Made by a program: the position numbers and the translations under genes. The notes beneath the pieces were generated by a model, which was given only the letters and a program-made list of their open reading frames with translations, was not told where the DNA came from and searched no databases. A stretch of 64,000 nt of DNA from Arthrobotrys musiformis (Eukaryota > Ascomycota > Orbiliomycetes > Orbiliales > Orbiliaceae). The stretch is taken from NCBI GenBank assembly GCA_036971715.1, contig JAVHJL010000004.1, positions 2,170,001 to 2,234,000 of the forward strand. The letters run 5' to 3'. This document shows positions 1-12,589 of this stretch, piece after piece (the stretch's first letter is position 1; every line of letters begins with the position of its first letter).

Positions 1-1123
1 CATTCATTACATAATATCACCAAATTTGTGATTGGAGTGGCGTTTCCTTCACGCAGAGCTCTGCTAACGTTATAGCTACCTAGCTAAGAGGTAGTATTTC
101 GTTTGTATAATTTGGGTATTTTGCGTGTTCTCACAGGCATATTTGGGCCCGGGAAAGCTTGTTTGAAGCTAGTATGACTGCTGCTATTGGACCCACTGCC
201 TTTCCGGCAGCGCCGTCTCAATCCGGGATTGAGCATATAAAGTATTTTGAGTCCCTGAATACTTTTTACAAAAAAAACCTCGACGCACTTCTATCAGCAA
301 AACTTGTTTTCGATTTCGGTTTTGGGTATTGGGGGGAATGGAATTTACCTTTTTTGCATAATGTTATAGCACGTCTCGACCAATGACACGGAAAGCTGGG
401 CGGCCAAACAGGAGGTCGGAACAGAGCATGGAGACGCCAAGCCCGCGGAATGGGACCTCTGAAATTATCAAGATGGATCCTTCACTCAATACAGATTGCA
501 TGGTGGTTACGTCGTACCGTTGTGCGCGGAAGACGCTTAAAGTAGACCGGCCAGCTACTAAAGTTTCATAAAAACTAAAAATACTGGCCGGATATACTTC
601 TATTGCCCAACCCTTTAATCTTTTTTTAAGACCAGGTTTTCCCATCTTTTTTCTTCGCCCTTTGCTTCCAAAGCTTCTGCTGTGCAACGTTGCGGTCTTA
701 CTCTACTACGAGTACGAGTGCGGATACTAGCTTTTTGGTACTACTGCGGATTGGAAACTTTGGATCATTCATCAAATCTTTTTCGATTCAATAATTCAGG
801 CCTTCTCTCTGGTAAGGCCCTAAGGAGCTCAAGGCCATACAGGGGTTCTTGTCCAGGTTCTCTTGAATAGGTACCAACGAAGCGGTGCGATTAATGAAAT
901 AATGGGGGAATAGGTATCTTCCCAGTTCAAAAGTGAGTATTATCTTTCCCAAAGAAAAACAAACGCCATGATGAATGTTTGATACATCGTAATAAAGAAA
1001 ATAAAAGAAATAAATGGCATCATAAAGCTAATATAGATAGGATGGGTTTGCCAGTTCCATAGACCGTGACGAATCTACCCTCCCATGGAAAGAAACAACT
1101 GCAACAGATTAAATCACAACAAA
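1..1123. other. Left-edge intergenic DNA
   Basis: No gene can be supported here. Open frames on both strands overlap each other, are short, and mostly begin at TTG or GTG rather than ATG. The right part is the 3' flank of the permease on the minus strand. Confidence 0.5.
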
Positions 1124-2872
1124 CTAGACCAACCAGTACCAGAACTTCTCGATGATGTTCTTGGGGATCTGCTCTGGCCAGTACTCGGCATCGATAGCAG
1201 CCTTTCCAGTGTAGAGATCTACTTCGGCAGGGCTGTGGATCTTTGTGCGCTTGAAGACCTTCCAGAAGAGATAAAGGCCGAAGAAGATTGGGATACCAAT
1301 GTAGGCAATGATGAAGTCCTCGACCTTCCAGTTGCCCTTGGTGAAAACGGCGAAACCGTTGAAGAGAATAATGATCGAGAAGAAGAAAAGGCCAGCCCAT
1401 GCGGTGTAAGGCTGTCCCCAGGAACGGAACGGAAGGGTGGATCGGTCAACGCCTTGTGCCTTGAGGGCAGCAGTGAATCGGATCGAAGCCACGCAAATTA
1501 CAGCCCAGGTGAACAGATTGGCGATGGTAACGATATTGGAGAACCAGTTGAAGACATTGCCAGATCCACTGGAGACGGTCATGAAAGTTAGGAGAGAGAC
1601 AGAGGCAGTGATTGCGACACACCAGACTGGGACACCACGCTTGCTACATTTGAGAAGGAATCGTGGAGCTTGTCCGATCTGTGCCATGGCAAAGAGGTAT
1701 CGGGAACCGGTGTAAAGGAAGGCATTGCCAGATGACGAGGCAGAAGTCAAGATAACCGCGTTGATGATGTGGGGAAGACCTTTGATTCCAGCACGGTCAA
1801 TGGCAATAACCCATGGGGACTGAGCGGCACCGGGAGCACCATCAGCCTGAGCTTGGAGGAGCTTGGAGTCGTTGTATGGGACGAGGACACCGATAGCCAA
1901 TGTTCCGAGGACGTAGAAAAAGAGGATACGCCAGAAGACACGACGGACGGCCTTGGGAATGTTCTTTCGAGGGTTTTCGGCTTCACCAGCGGCGACAGCG
2001 ACCATCTCGACACCACCGTACGAGAAAGCGGCATTGACCAAGGTGTTGAAGAGACCGAGGAAACGACCAGTGTCACCAGTGCCGATGTACTCCTTCATGG
2101 CACCAGGATTTCTCCAATACTGGAAGCCGTATCTGTGTCTGTCTGGGCCACCACCAACATCCAAGATGAATGCCATGATGATCAATCCGACGATTGTTAT
2201 AATTTTGATACTTGCGAACCAAAATTCGGCTTCACCGTATATCGAAACGGCCCAGATGTTGAGACCAATGATGAGAACTATAATTACAGCGATATAAATG
2301 GAGGCGTGGTCGGCATTGTGGTCCCAGTATCCGATAACAAGAGCAGCAGCAGAGATTTCGACGCAGAGTGTGATAGCAGAGTTGTACCATTGGTTCCATC
2401 CGACAGCGAAGCCGAGAGCCTCGTCGACATAACGATCAGCCAGTTGAGGGATAGCACCAGGAAGAGGCAACCAGGTAGCCATCTCACCAAGACACTGCAT
2501 CATGGCGTAGATTGCAAAACCCGTTAACGAATAACCGAGAAGGACTGAGAGAGGACCAGAGCCAGCGAGAGCTCTGCCGACACCCAAGAAGAGACCTGTT
2601 CCGATAGTACCACCGAGAGCGATGAACTGGATGTGACGGGACTTGAGGCTACATTTTTTTAAAAATTCCAGTCAGCTTCTATTGGAGCAGAGTATTCTTT
2701 TTTGGATCGAGGCTCCCCGGGACACTTACCCACGAGCAACGTAGCCATATTTCTCGAAATCCTCAGCATTTTGGTAGATGTTGGCTGCTTCATTCTTTGC
2801 AACCTCTGATCGTTCTGGCTTGACGCCAACCGCGCTGGCGCGATGCTCATTTTTTTCAACGTCGTCCGACAT
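1124..2872 (-). CDS. Amino-acid permease (YAT/APC family)
   Basis: Plasma-membrane proton/amino-acid symporter, 555 residues from two exons (2730-2872 and 1124-2648). The 81-base intron has a GTAAGT donor and TAG acceptor and splits a glycine codon. The first exon gives a polar cytosolic N terminus ending in EKYGYVARG. The second starts with LKSRHIQFIALGGTIGTGLF, the signature of the first membrane helix in fungal amino-acid permeases. About twelve hydrophobic segments follow, with the family motifs GEMATWLP, NPRKNIPKAV and SSGNAFLYTGSRYLFAMA. The length is normal for the family. The GGGPDRHRYGFQYWRNPGAM region and the PFRSWGQPYTAW motif resemble the Dip5 (acidic amino acid) subgroup, but substrate cannot be assigned from sequence alone. 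The ATG at 2872 is the first in frame. The gene stands alone, with more than 7 kb of gene-poor DNA upstream. Confidence 0.95.
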
Positions 2873-5800
2873 GTTGACCGAAAGTCCAAGACAGTCTACT
2901 CAATGAAGAGGACGATTTGACTCAAAACCTCTACTGTATTGTGGAGAGAGTGGTATTATTAAGTCTCGCCTTTACCTCTAAAAGCGAAAAGGATGGATTC
3001 GAACACTAGGAGTGAGAGGATGGAAAGGGTGATGGGAGATATTCTCTGATGGAATTCGAAGGGCGAGAAGCTGCTTCTTATAAAATAAACTCGAGATGAG
3101 CAGAGGCCTGGTAACAGGAAACCGCCTGGGTATCTGGGGAGGTGGCGATCCGACTGCCAATGAACGGGTGGTACAAAGGTACAAGCAACCATCCCGAGAT
3201 ACTTCCTTCCCACAACCACAACCGCTGAGGCACTTCTCGTCAATTGCAGCACGATATCACCCATGTCGCCCAAGAGCAAGAAGGAAGAAGCAAAGGACTC
3301 TATCGGGCAGAAGAAAAAGCAACATATCTGCGAAGGGTCTCTTATGCATGTCGCAAAGTAGGAAATAGCGAAACGGATAGCACTGATTTGCTCGAGGTTC
3401 AAGCTAACGCCCCGAGGCACCATATCGTGTGCCAGGACACAGACGAGCTTGCGCCCGGAGGTGTTACCAACTTGGACTCAAACGGAAAAGGCGAGAATCG
3501 AATCAGGACAGGCACCACCGCCCTCCAGGTGGCTATATCGAATCAGGATGGCTAGAGCCGACCAAACTCGCTATCATCAACACCTAATTGCTTGCTGTTG
3601 GTTGGGTTCGAACCAGTTTTAACGGTGCTTTGGATAAAGAACGAAAAATATTTTCGTCGATCATGCTGCAAAGTGGTTCACGGACATTGACACCAAGGAC
3701 TTAAAGGATTCTGTCTTTAGGTATCCATGCCGCGGGGTTTGGAAGCTAACTAGCAGAATACTCTAACGCTCGAGATTGTTGCGAGGCACCACCCCTCATG
3801 TGCTCATCAGATCCCACCGCCATTTCAAATAGCAAGTTCCCAGTTCCCGGGCAAGAATATTTGCTTACAGCACTCCCGTCAGAAAGTTGTATCCGACGCG
3901 AGGATGAAGGTTCAACGTTGTCCCTCGAATTCCCACATGAGGATCCCAGATAGGCAGCAGCGTCAAGGAAAAAGAAAGAGACATGCGTCACAAACCCATG
4001 CTCCGGCCCACCGCCGTCAGTCGCAGGGATTAGACGAGGCTTCGTATGGACACAAGCAAAGCCAATATGCTGGCCTCCGCATTGGCATAAACAAAACTCC
4101 GCTTGGGATCGAAAAATCGCTTCTGCATGACTTGGCTTTCGTAGGTCTGCTTGTCTTATTTTCAAAGAAAAGTAAGCGTCGGTCTGGCCGTCTAGACAAA
4201 AATTCGACAGCCATCAGTGGCTTTGAAATCCATTTGTTGCTATGCAGACTATTTCGTCTACGGCGTTGTGGAACCGTGATTTCAAGACCTCGGTTCAGGA
4301 GATTCGAAAGAGTGGGCAAATGCTTCAACACATATGAGTTATCACCAGAGAGCCTCGTTTTCGGCTTCCAGGATAATCCCAACTTACCATGATTTGGATC
4401 TTCTGAAACGAATCACGATACCTAGAATGGCATCTCTGATGATCCCTAGCTCCCACGCTTCTAGATTTGCCAGCCCCGCCTGTCAAAAGATCCAAATCCC
4501 ATAAGTTCCTAATGCACCGGCTATCTACGGGGTGAGAAGCAACCCAAGAAAGACACCCAACTTACGCCACCCAGGCTCGTTGCCTAGATTTCATCGGTGT
4601 GTTTCCAGCTTGGCCTGCCCGACCATCAAGCCATTCATACACACACGCAAATGGTGATGTTTTTTGCCCCATCAGTGTTGCAAAAGGCTTTAAGCTTGAG
4701 ATACACGCGAACCAGAGATATCTTTTGCCTCCTTACTGTGCTAGTGGAGCGGCGAAACAAGCTTCGCCCTTATCGGTTTCTATCAAAAGATATCTTCAGT
4801 GGGGGATCATGCTATTTCTTATGCTATATCCATTCAAATTTGGTTGTTATCATTCGCGATAGGGAAGGCTAGACTTTTGGTTTGTCGCTGTAGCGCCAAG
4901 GGCTCTTGGTCTTTTCTAGACCCACCCATATCTAAGGAACCTGGGTCTGACTGCTGCCTGAAGCTGCCCAAGAACACTGAAGACATTTCTTTGCATTGCT
5001 TGTATTCTCTTGACCATGAGCTTGGATACGGCTGTAAAGCTTGTTCTCTAACAACAAATCACCAGTTAGCGCTAATACAACCGCAGACGTATGTTCCCTG
5101 TTTTTCGTTAGCCTGGGGGTCGCTCTCCTCTGCCTTGGGTTTTTCTTAGGCTTTAATTGTTGGGGGTTGGAAGGCCGAGTGATATCTTTCGGGACGTAGT
5201 GATGTTATCCGAATTTTAACGTTTCCGATATCTACAGAGAGGCAGTCGAAGGTTTAGCGGGTCTACATCCCGAGTTTCAAGCCGGCGATCGCAAATCCTG
5301 GAATCCAAGATTGGGAACGGGAGGCAGGCCACAAACGCGTGCCTCATAGTGGGCAAAAATAAAGATTCGAACCCACAATTCTATTCGACCTGTGAATATG
5401 GTGCAGAGGTGTCTTGAAGTACATGACTTTTCCCCCATTTCGTGATATCGCGATGTTGATTCGTTTCCGAAACACGACAGGCCTGAATATCTAGATATAT
5501 CGACCACACCCTCCTCTTAATATGGCAGGTGATAGTGGTTCTGGGGCGTTGTGCTATTGCAGCATGGTCCAGCCTACCGTATTGTGCGTGCTGGCACCAT
5601 ACCCTCAATGTTCGCCATTTCATTGCAACTGCCGGTTGAGTTATATTATATTGTTCAACTATCATTTCTGACAGCTTGGTTTCATTGCATGTGGTTTACA
5701 ATAAGCTAGGCTCACATGCACATCTTCATCCCGGGCGGTCCCGTTGGACCCCCAGTTATAATTCTTTGGACGTGGGGGTAAAATGATACGTCTCGTATTC

Positions 5801-8800
5801 GCAACTGGTAGCTACACCGGGATACTCATTAAACGAATGCTTTTATGAAGTGAGGCACATCATGACAGCCATTTGATTGCAGCCTCGACGCCTACGATTT
5901 TATATTCAAATTAAATATCTTTTTTAAACTGACGTGGTACGGATTTCGAAATTCCACTGTAACTCATACGGGCAAGTAGATGCGGCCTCACCTCGTAATA
6001 GATCGTTCTCCTAGACATCTAAACCATCTCTCCAATAGATTTACGACAGGAGCTAGTTCTTAAACACGCGACCAGGTTTGGATTTAGGCAGCCGACGCCT
6101 CTTTCCCCAGATTATTTGACGTATAGAGTTTTTATGTAAACGGCGACGCAATCGAGTAATCAACAGCCGAAACCCCATTGGACCGAAATGCTCAGCTCAA
6201 ATGCACCACTCGGACGATACTACCAAGATTGGATGACTCGTTGACGCCAATATATTCCAAAGGCCTTCTCGTGCTCATGTTCAGACCCTCAAAGATAAGC
6301 GAAGGCCCCACACATGCACGCAAAGCTGCGCAAGACCATACGGCTTTCCGTCCGCTCTACGATGAATTCGACTGTGCAGCTGCAGCCAAGGTCGTGCCAT
6401 GATCAGAGCAGGTTTTTCTTCTTGCATGCATCAGAAATTCGCCATCCCATAACCGGATTTTTTCTCCCTTCCTACCAACCAACTTTCAGAATCCTTTATG
6501 AATCTAGCAAAATTGATTGATTATTGAACCTCAGACCCCATATTGATAAAATACTTGGATCATCTGGCGTTACGATTAGGAGACGGTCTCTTTTTTGTTT
6601 GGTCGGTCTTCCCGAGGCCGCAGTGGATCTGCATGATACATGCACCACCACGTTTTTTTCCTGCCTACCAAAGGACTAGTTACCGGGCATCTCCTGGTGA
6701 TCTATTCCAACTTATCGTGCTGCCGGTATCTGGGCCATTGCTTGTCTTTCGTCAACTTACTTGGCCTACGCCAAGTGGAAGGTTCCTTGTCCAGCTGCAC
6801 AGGGATGGCAACCAACACAGAATTTGTGTTATAGTTTTTTGCAGTAGACACCGGTCAGTAGTAGGCTTAAGTTGGATAGGGATTGGTCTCGTTTGGATCC
6901 AATTTTTTCTCTCTTCGAGATACCGATCAGTTGGTGCGGGGTTGTCCATCCCTTTGCGTAACGTGGCCACAGTACCTTGACAAATAATACCAGTCCCTTT
7001 CTTAGGGAAATTCGGTACCCAGGGATTTCTTCAGGTACAAGTTCTGAAATTCGTCTACTTCTATCCGATCTAGAGGTCTAGAATCAGAAAAACCTACGAG
7101 GCTAGCCACGGCAAGTTTTGATTCGTGGTGTCATGTTCAATGTTGCCTATTCCTAAATTTCCCTCAAAAACCCTTTTCCTTCGTCTAATTGATACCCGAG
7201 ATAAACCAAAGCCCGAGCTTTGAGTAAAGGCTTCACGTTATGGAACTAGCCGTCCGGCGCTACGCTTATGTTGACCATTTCCAGCGGTTTGAGATAAAGC
7301 TGATACATATACTGACAAAACATCAGCTTCAAAATATAAGCTGTTGCCTAGGTTTTACGACCCTAAAAAAAAAAACATCACCAAAGGCTTCAAACGTGGG
7401 TTGATAGATAATTTCTTGAGTAACCCGGGGACCCAGGAAGGAATAAAAGCCAACCCTTTCCTTTGGGTTCCTTCGTGCCCGGCCTCCAGGTATCATACCC
7501 TAGTTTGTGATCTACTATTTCAGGGCATCGGAATTGATCAATTAGTCCCCCACAGGACACGCATGCTCGTAGGCATGTTCCCTGCAGCCTCAACGATAAG
7601 CTTTCTAATTTTTACACTGTGGTTCCGAAAGCCGAGATATCGGATCCCCGGCTAGGCATTGTCGTGGGTGGGAGTACTGCATGGAACGCCGACGGGAGTG
7701 CTATTGCTGCAGCTCATGCCCTATATCTATATTTCTTTTTTGTTATAAATACCTTCCGCCGTCGGCGTATGGGGGTCTATATCGACTTTTTTTTTGAGGT
7801 TTCCCAGTAGCCTGGGGTCATATATAGCAATATGTGGTATTTTAGGCAGACCCAAGGCTACGGTATCAATTTGTCAAGCAGTGCGACTCCACTACTAGTA
7901 TATACATGTACAGGCGTGGGTACTCCTATGTATGGCGCATAAGTTGGAGTTCCTGTGATACAACTAACAGCGCGCGCGTGTCGGGGATCGGGTTCGATCT
8001 GATTGGTTTTAGGGCGTTGGGAAGCATGAACTCTCCGATTTCGGTGAGCTCGTTGGTGGTGAACCGATGCCCTAGTTGATTAAAGGTCTATCTAGGATAC
8101 CCTGTTTAGGCTCCAGCACATACCGGGGGTGATTGTTACACAGGCACAGAGTCCATTTTATTTGTCCTCATTGTTAACTTGAGGTTACTACGTTGATTGA
8201 CCATAAATCAATCCACTTTAATGAGGCCTCCCTTTGTGACGTCTGGGTATAGGAGCGCTCTAACGTTATTATTCTCGAAATAAGTACCTGAGGATTAATA
8301 ATGCTTCGTGGGCAGGGGGCACAGGTCAAATGTAATGGCATTTTAGATAAAGCTTTGTCAGCATATATATTACACCTGATGCCTTATACATGCAGACGGA
8401 ACATATGATATCCCAGTGTAACACAAGCTTCTGCCGAGTCGCCTATCCCAGCCCTATAGAGAATTCGATTCGTTCCTTTAATCTAGGGCGTTCCTTTGAT
8501 GTTGGATTGCCTCCCCGAATGTACATATGTCTTGACACTGGTGGGAACTTGCTCTATAGATCGAACTAGTTTTGACGATTACATAAGGTAGTCCTCGCAC
8601 GGGAGCTACGAGGCCTTAAGGCTGCAGTGCTTTGTTTCAGGACATTGATATGTATCCATGTTTTATCTTGAGGTTCTACAGGTGATATAATAGCCATCTT
8701 CCCATTGGCGCTACAGCCGAACCAAAGCCTCGGCCGAAGATTCTGAAGCACTGAGCATAAATTTATAAATCAACCCGTATATCAACATACCGATTCTCTC

Positions 8801-9414
8801 GATTTAGACCATGGTAAATCGCTAAATACAACGCCTACGCTGCGAGGTGGTTTCGAATTTCAGACACTTTGGTCACGGTATTAGTACTATAGTTCAAACG
8901 TTCGTCAATCTATCTGGCGTCAGGTCTATTGATATTTCACATTTACAATTTGCTTTCAAATATGAAATACCGACCTTTCAACGTAAGGTTCATTGCGCTA
9001 CATTAATTTTATAAAGACTAAGTACATCAATATATTTATGCCAGAGTTGTCAAAAGAAAGGGTTGTGGGCACAAATATATAATTGCCGCGGAGTATACTT
9101 TCGGAGGCGTTAACCACCAACCTTCCAGATCGTGCTCGAGTGCCCGTTGGGCAAATAAGCGTTGAGACGAACTCAAGTAGGCATTGCTATGGGGTTGTAT
9201 CGAACTCGTGGTATATCTCCATCGGCGTGTTCTGGATCGGGTATACTAGCCGTAGTAGGACAAAGCAAGGGCGGAATTAATTCCAAAATGAGGATCGAAT
9301 TAAACCCATCGTGAGCCCAGGGCTTGTATCCCATGAACCAGATCATATATGATCTAGACATTGAGCACCAAGCTGGCCAAGTCAATTATGTTATGCGCGC
9401 CTAAACGTCTAAAT

Positions 9415-9518
<104 letters not shown>

Positions 9519-10265
9519 TGACTAATAGATGTTGCAGGAGCCGATAGTAACCGGCAACCGTCCGACATGAGTTTGCCGTTTGAGCGAAAATACTCGGAGC
9601 CCTTGCATGTATGTTGATATTTAACATTGCTGAGACGATAGGATTCGTCGGTGGGTCTTTGGCTTCCTAGTTAACTCAATGCAATAGTGTCTTTAGTTTC
9701 AACGGTAACCCCAGACGGCATGCTTCTCCTGTATTAACGTGCGGTATGATGCATTCCAAATATTGATCTTATCCAGAATTTCTCGGTACATTGTAAATTC
9801 CTTCTATTATAAATGTTGCAAGGATTCACCTTGTGGTATTTTGTCTTGTTGTGATATTCGAATTCTTAACTAGATTAATTGGTCTGAACGCTCGAAAGAC
9901 GTCTTGTCCGGATGCATCTACCGACATGACGACAGGATCTCCCCGGCAGATGTGGATTAGACGAGACGTAAATGTCTTGGCTGCAGCTTATCGGTTGCTT
10001 CCGGAAGGTGGAGTAATCCGTTCGTCTCGACGCCATATATCCGTTCGAATTCGCGGAGGTCCGGTTTATCCTCCACTGATGCATGCTTGTGGAGTACACA
10101 ACCTAGGAAAAGTTCTGGTCAGCATGAGAATCTACTATTTCCTATACCACCTTTTTTTTAACATTAAATTATCAGACTAATTAGAAGGTAAAGGCGGGGA
10201 AGTTTTTTGAGTTCATTAAGGAAAGACTGGGTTTTATTATATTTGACGCCGTAGTTATGCTAGTT

Positions 10266-10282
10266 TATGCTATGCTATGCTA
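10266..10282. repeat. TATGC pentamer repeat downstream of the cerato-platanin gene
   Basis: Three perfect TATGC units followed by TA. They lie about 300 bases past the stop of the minus-strand cerato-platanin gene, so the transcript-sense reading is (GCATA)n. A similar pentamer run lies past the LETM1-like gene. Confidence 0.8.
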
Positions 10283-10584
10283 CAAAAAATGCAACTCCAT
10301 GCAACTTCCAACCATTATCAATATCCAAAAACTAATAAATGCCGATTAAAATTATGATTAAGGAGTGTGTGTTTATGTGCGCATGTAGATGCGAGTGTGG
10401 TAGTAGTAATAATAATAATATGCTCGTAAGGAAATCCATCTCGTATTCGTCGTTCGAATGTTTGTCTTTTTGAATCGTAATAAACCATTCTAGATTTTAC
10501 TTTTTGCGGTTCTTTGGTGAAGATTTGATGAGGAGATGCTGAGATCACCGCATTGAAGGGCTCTCAGGTCGAATCTCTTTATAT

Positions 10585-11058
10585 TTAAGCCCAGCAGTTG
10601 CTTGCGGCAGCGGCAGTGACAGTGCCGTAGAAGGTGATGTAGACTGGGTTGATGACACCCTCAGCAGTAGTACCGCTCTTGGAGACACTGCTGAAGGCTT
10701 CTGGGGAAGCAACAACGGTTTCAACGCCGTCTCTAGCAACATCGATGGCGATGAATTTGATTGAAAGGCCGGTAGCTGGGTTGCGGGCACTGAAGCAGGC
10801 ACCGCAGTATGGGGAGTTCCAGGCAGTAACAGACTTGTGAGCGGCAACTTGGACGCCTGGCTTAAGCTTAGACCTAAGTTGGCTGAGGTTCTGAACGGAA
10901 CCCTTGAACTTGGTGATCAAGCCATTGGCGCCGTCAGAGCAAGCAAAGCTGGTGAGGGCGAGGTTCCTGGAGTAGGAGTAGTTGGGATCGTATTTCAAGA
11001 CGCTGGCGGAGGCACAGGCGACCAAGAGGAGGAGAGTGTAGAAGAATCGGAACAACAT
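10585..11058 (-). CDS. Cerato-platanin family secreted protein
   Basis: Small secreted fungal protein, 157 residues, single exon. A signal peptide of about 19 residues (hydrophobic core LLLLVACASA) is followed by a mature domain of about 138 residues. Family landmarks are the N-terminal YDPNYSYSRN, the ACSDGANGL motif, AWNSPYCGACF and a C-terminal NCW. The four cysteines fit the two-disulfide cerato-platanin fold, and the IKFIAID strand matches as well. Cerato-platanins are non-catalytic, expansin-like wall or surface proteins that bind chitin oligomers; several act as elicitors or virulence factors on plants. Which role applies here cannot be read from sequence. The mature part is slightly longer than the usual 120 residues, with extra residues between the first cysteine and the CGAC motif. 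The start is the only ATG giving a signal peptide. Confidence 0.92.
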   Translation of the reverse strand: MLFRFFYTLLLLVACASASVLKYDPNYSYSRNLALTSFACSDGANGLITKFKGSVQNLSQLRSKLKPGVQVAAHKSVTAWNSPYCGACFSARNPATGLSIKFIAIDVARDGVETVVASPEAFSSVSKSGTTAEGVINPVYITFYGTVTAAAASNCWA

Positions 11059-12001
11059 TTTGATTGTTTTTGAAAGTGTTCGTTAAAAACGAAGGTTATA
11101 AAATATTAATTTTATATTGAAATGTTTTGAATGTAGCGAATGTATTGAAGCTGTGTGAGGATGCTGATGCTGATGATAGAAAAAAAAATATTGATTCCAT
11201 GGCAAATTCAATGAGTATATATACTTGGGAGCAGCTAGTTCGGAGCCCTATGATAGCTATGCCTCCAACACTGCATTAGTCTACGGTCACCATTTTCGAT
11301 CGCGATGCTCACGGGATTCTGTGAATATTCATCCGTGAGGTTACTTCGAGGCAAGGTTTGTCAAGCGAACAAGGACTAAGGTAAGATAAAAATAGTAGAG
11401 TTCTTGTTGTTCAGTATTCCTCTTTGCGTCACAAGCGAAAAGAACCCTCATAAAAAAATTCGGCGGGCTGGCCGGACATGGCCCGTTATAGCCATTTGGG
11501 GACTAGTGCTCTCTAAATTTCCTTTCATTGCCTCCAACCTATGAACTCAACCGGCGAAATGCTTTGACGAATGTAACCCGAGATCATGAGAAGTGACATC
11601 AGAAATGGACCTAGCTGCCCAAAAGAAAGCTTATAGGTGAGGTGATATCTGGCGTACGAGCGGCAGAGCTTGATATTTCCGGTAATATTCACATATGCAT
11701 ATAGTCCCCACAAGCCAACCTGCATACGCCGTACGGGATGTCCATACTGTTGCTTGTTCATGGCGTTGTGATAACAATTAATCTGCTTTCTTTTAGGCAT
11801 TGAGCCGTTGGTCTAGAGCTCGCCATCAGGTCATTTCCCCATGCCGGATACCACCAACGTGGATTAACGGTAATTAACCTGGCCGATAATTATTGGGGTA
11901 CTAATCTGACAAACATCTTGATAAGAGTTTTCCGTAATCACTAGGTGCCTGTAGACTGTTCTTTTTTTCCTTTCTCATATCATATGGAATATTTCAGCTT
12001 C
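11059..12001. other. Upstream region of the cerato-platanin gene
   Basis: Contains the presumed promoter of the minus-strand cerato-platanin gene, including a TATATATA stretch at 11216-11223. No coding region is supported. Confidence 0.45.
11216..11223 (-). promoter_or_regulatory. Possible TATA element of the cerato-platanin gene
   Basis: Palindromic TATATATA, about 158 bases before the start codon. It is the most TATA-like element in this flank, but AT-rich matches are common, so this is a weak inference. Confidence 0.25.
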
Positions 12002-12589
12002 TTAGTAACTAAATTTACTTGATATCAAATGCAACCTACTACTGCACGCCAGGGCTGAGCTGCTGTGCTGGAGACAAATGTCTACAAGTTTTGCCGCATT
12101 TGCTTTGGCATGCGGCGAGTCCTTCGGCCCAAAATCCAACATGATAATCTCAAAATTTGGCAAAGCGATCACCGACAGAGGAATGTTTTGCTCCACTCGA
12201 GGTAGCAATAAAGCCATGTCGCAGCAGCTAGTCGGAATCAAGACGAGCCCCTCCGCACTCTTAGAAAGCCAGGTTAAACCATTTCCTTGCCCGCGAAAAA
12301 CAAACGGGCGGATGCCTTATTTCAGGGTTTCTGCACTGTAACCTTTTTTTTCAGGCCTTGTCTAACCTTGTCTCGGCATGATGCTCTGACATTTCTTTGT
12401 GGTTTCTCCGCGCTGTTCACGGGGTTCTACCAACAATTCACCGACACGAGAGATTTGCTTGCATTCTATCCGGAGATGGAAGGATATACTGGCATCTAGC
12501 ATGCAGCTCCGCCAGGTAATCATCTCTTGGGTGTCGCCAAGCTCGCGGATTGTGAACGTTTTGGGAACACACTCTATGTAATAGGGCAT
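12002..12589 (-). CDS. Hypothetical two-exon protein (doubtful)
   Basis: Two open segments on the minus strand join into one 178-residue frame. Exon 12367-12589 starts with a true ATG (MPYYIECVPKTF). A 51-base intron (12316-12366, GTTAGA donor, AAG acceptor) keeps phase and leads into exon 12002-12315 (starting IRPFVFRGQGNG, later LVLIPTSCCDM and LPNFEIIMLDFGP). The amino-acid composition looks protein-like and cysteine is fairly frequent. No family was recognised and the splice signals are weak. It could be a real orphan, a relic or chance. Confidence 0.28.

Noticed and set aside
1769..2527. Plus-strand 252-codon acidic frame
   Set aside because: Antisense of the well-supported amino-acid permease.
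2959..3423. 154-codon minus-strand ATG frame just upstream of the permease
   Set aside because: Lies in the promoter/leader, has no domain, and overlaps frames on the other strand; chance length.
4400..4735. Possible minus-strand exons with two GTAAGT donors (4562 and 4388 area)
   Set aside because: One junction fits, but the next creates a stop, and no family or start codon was found.
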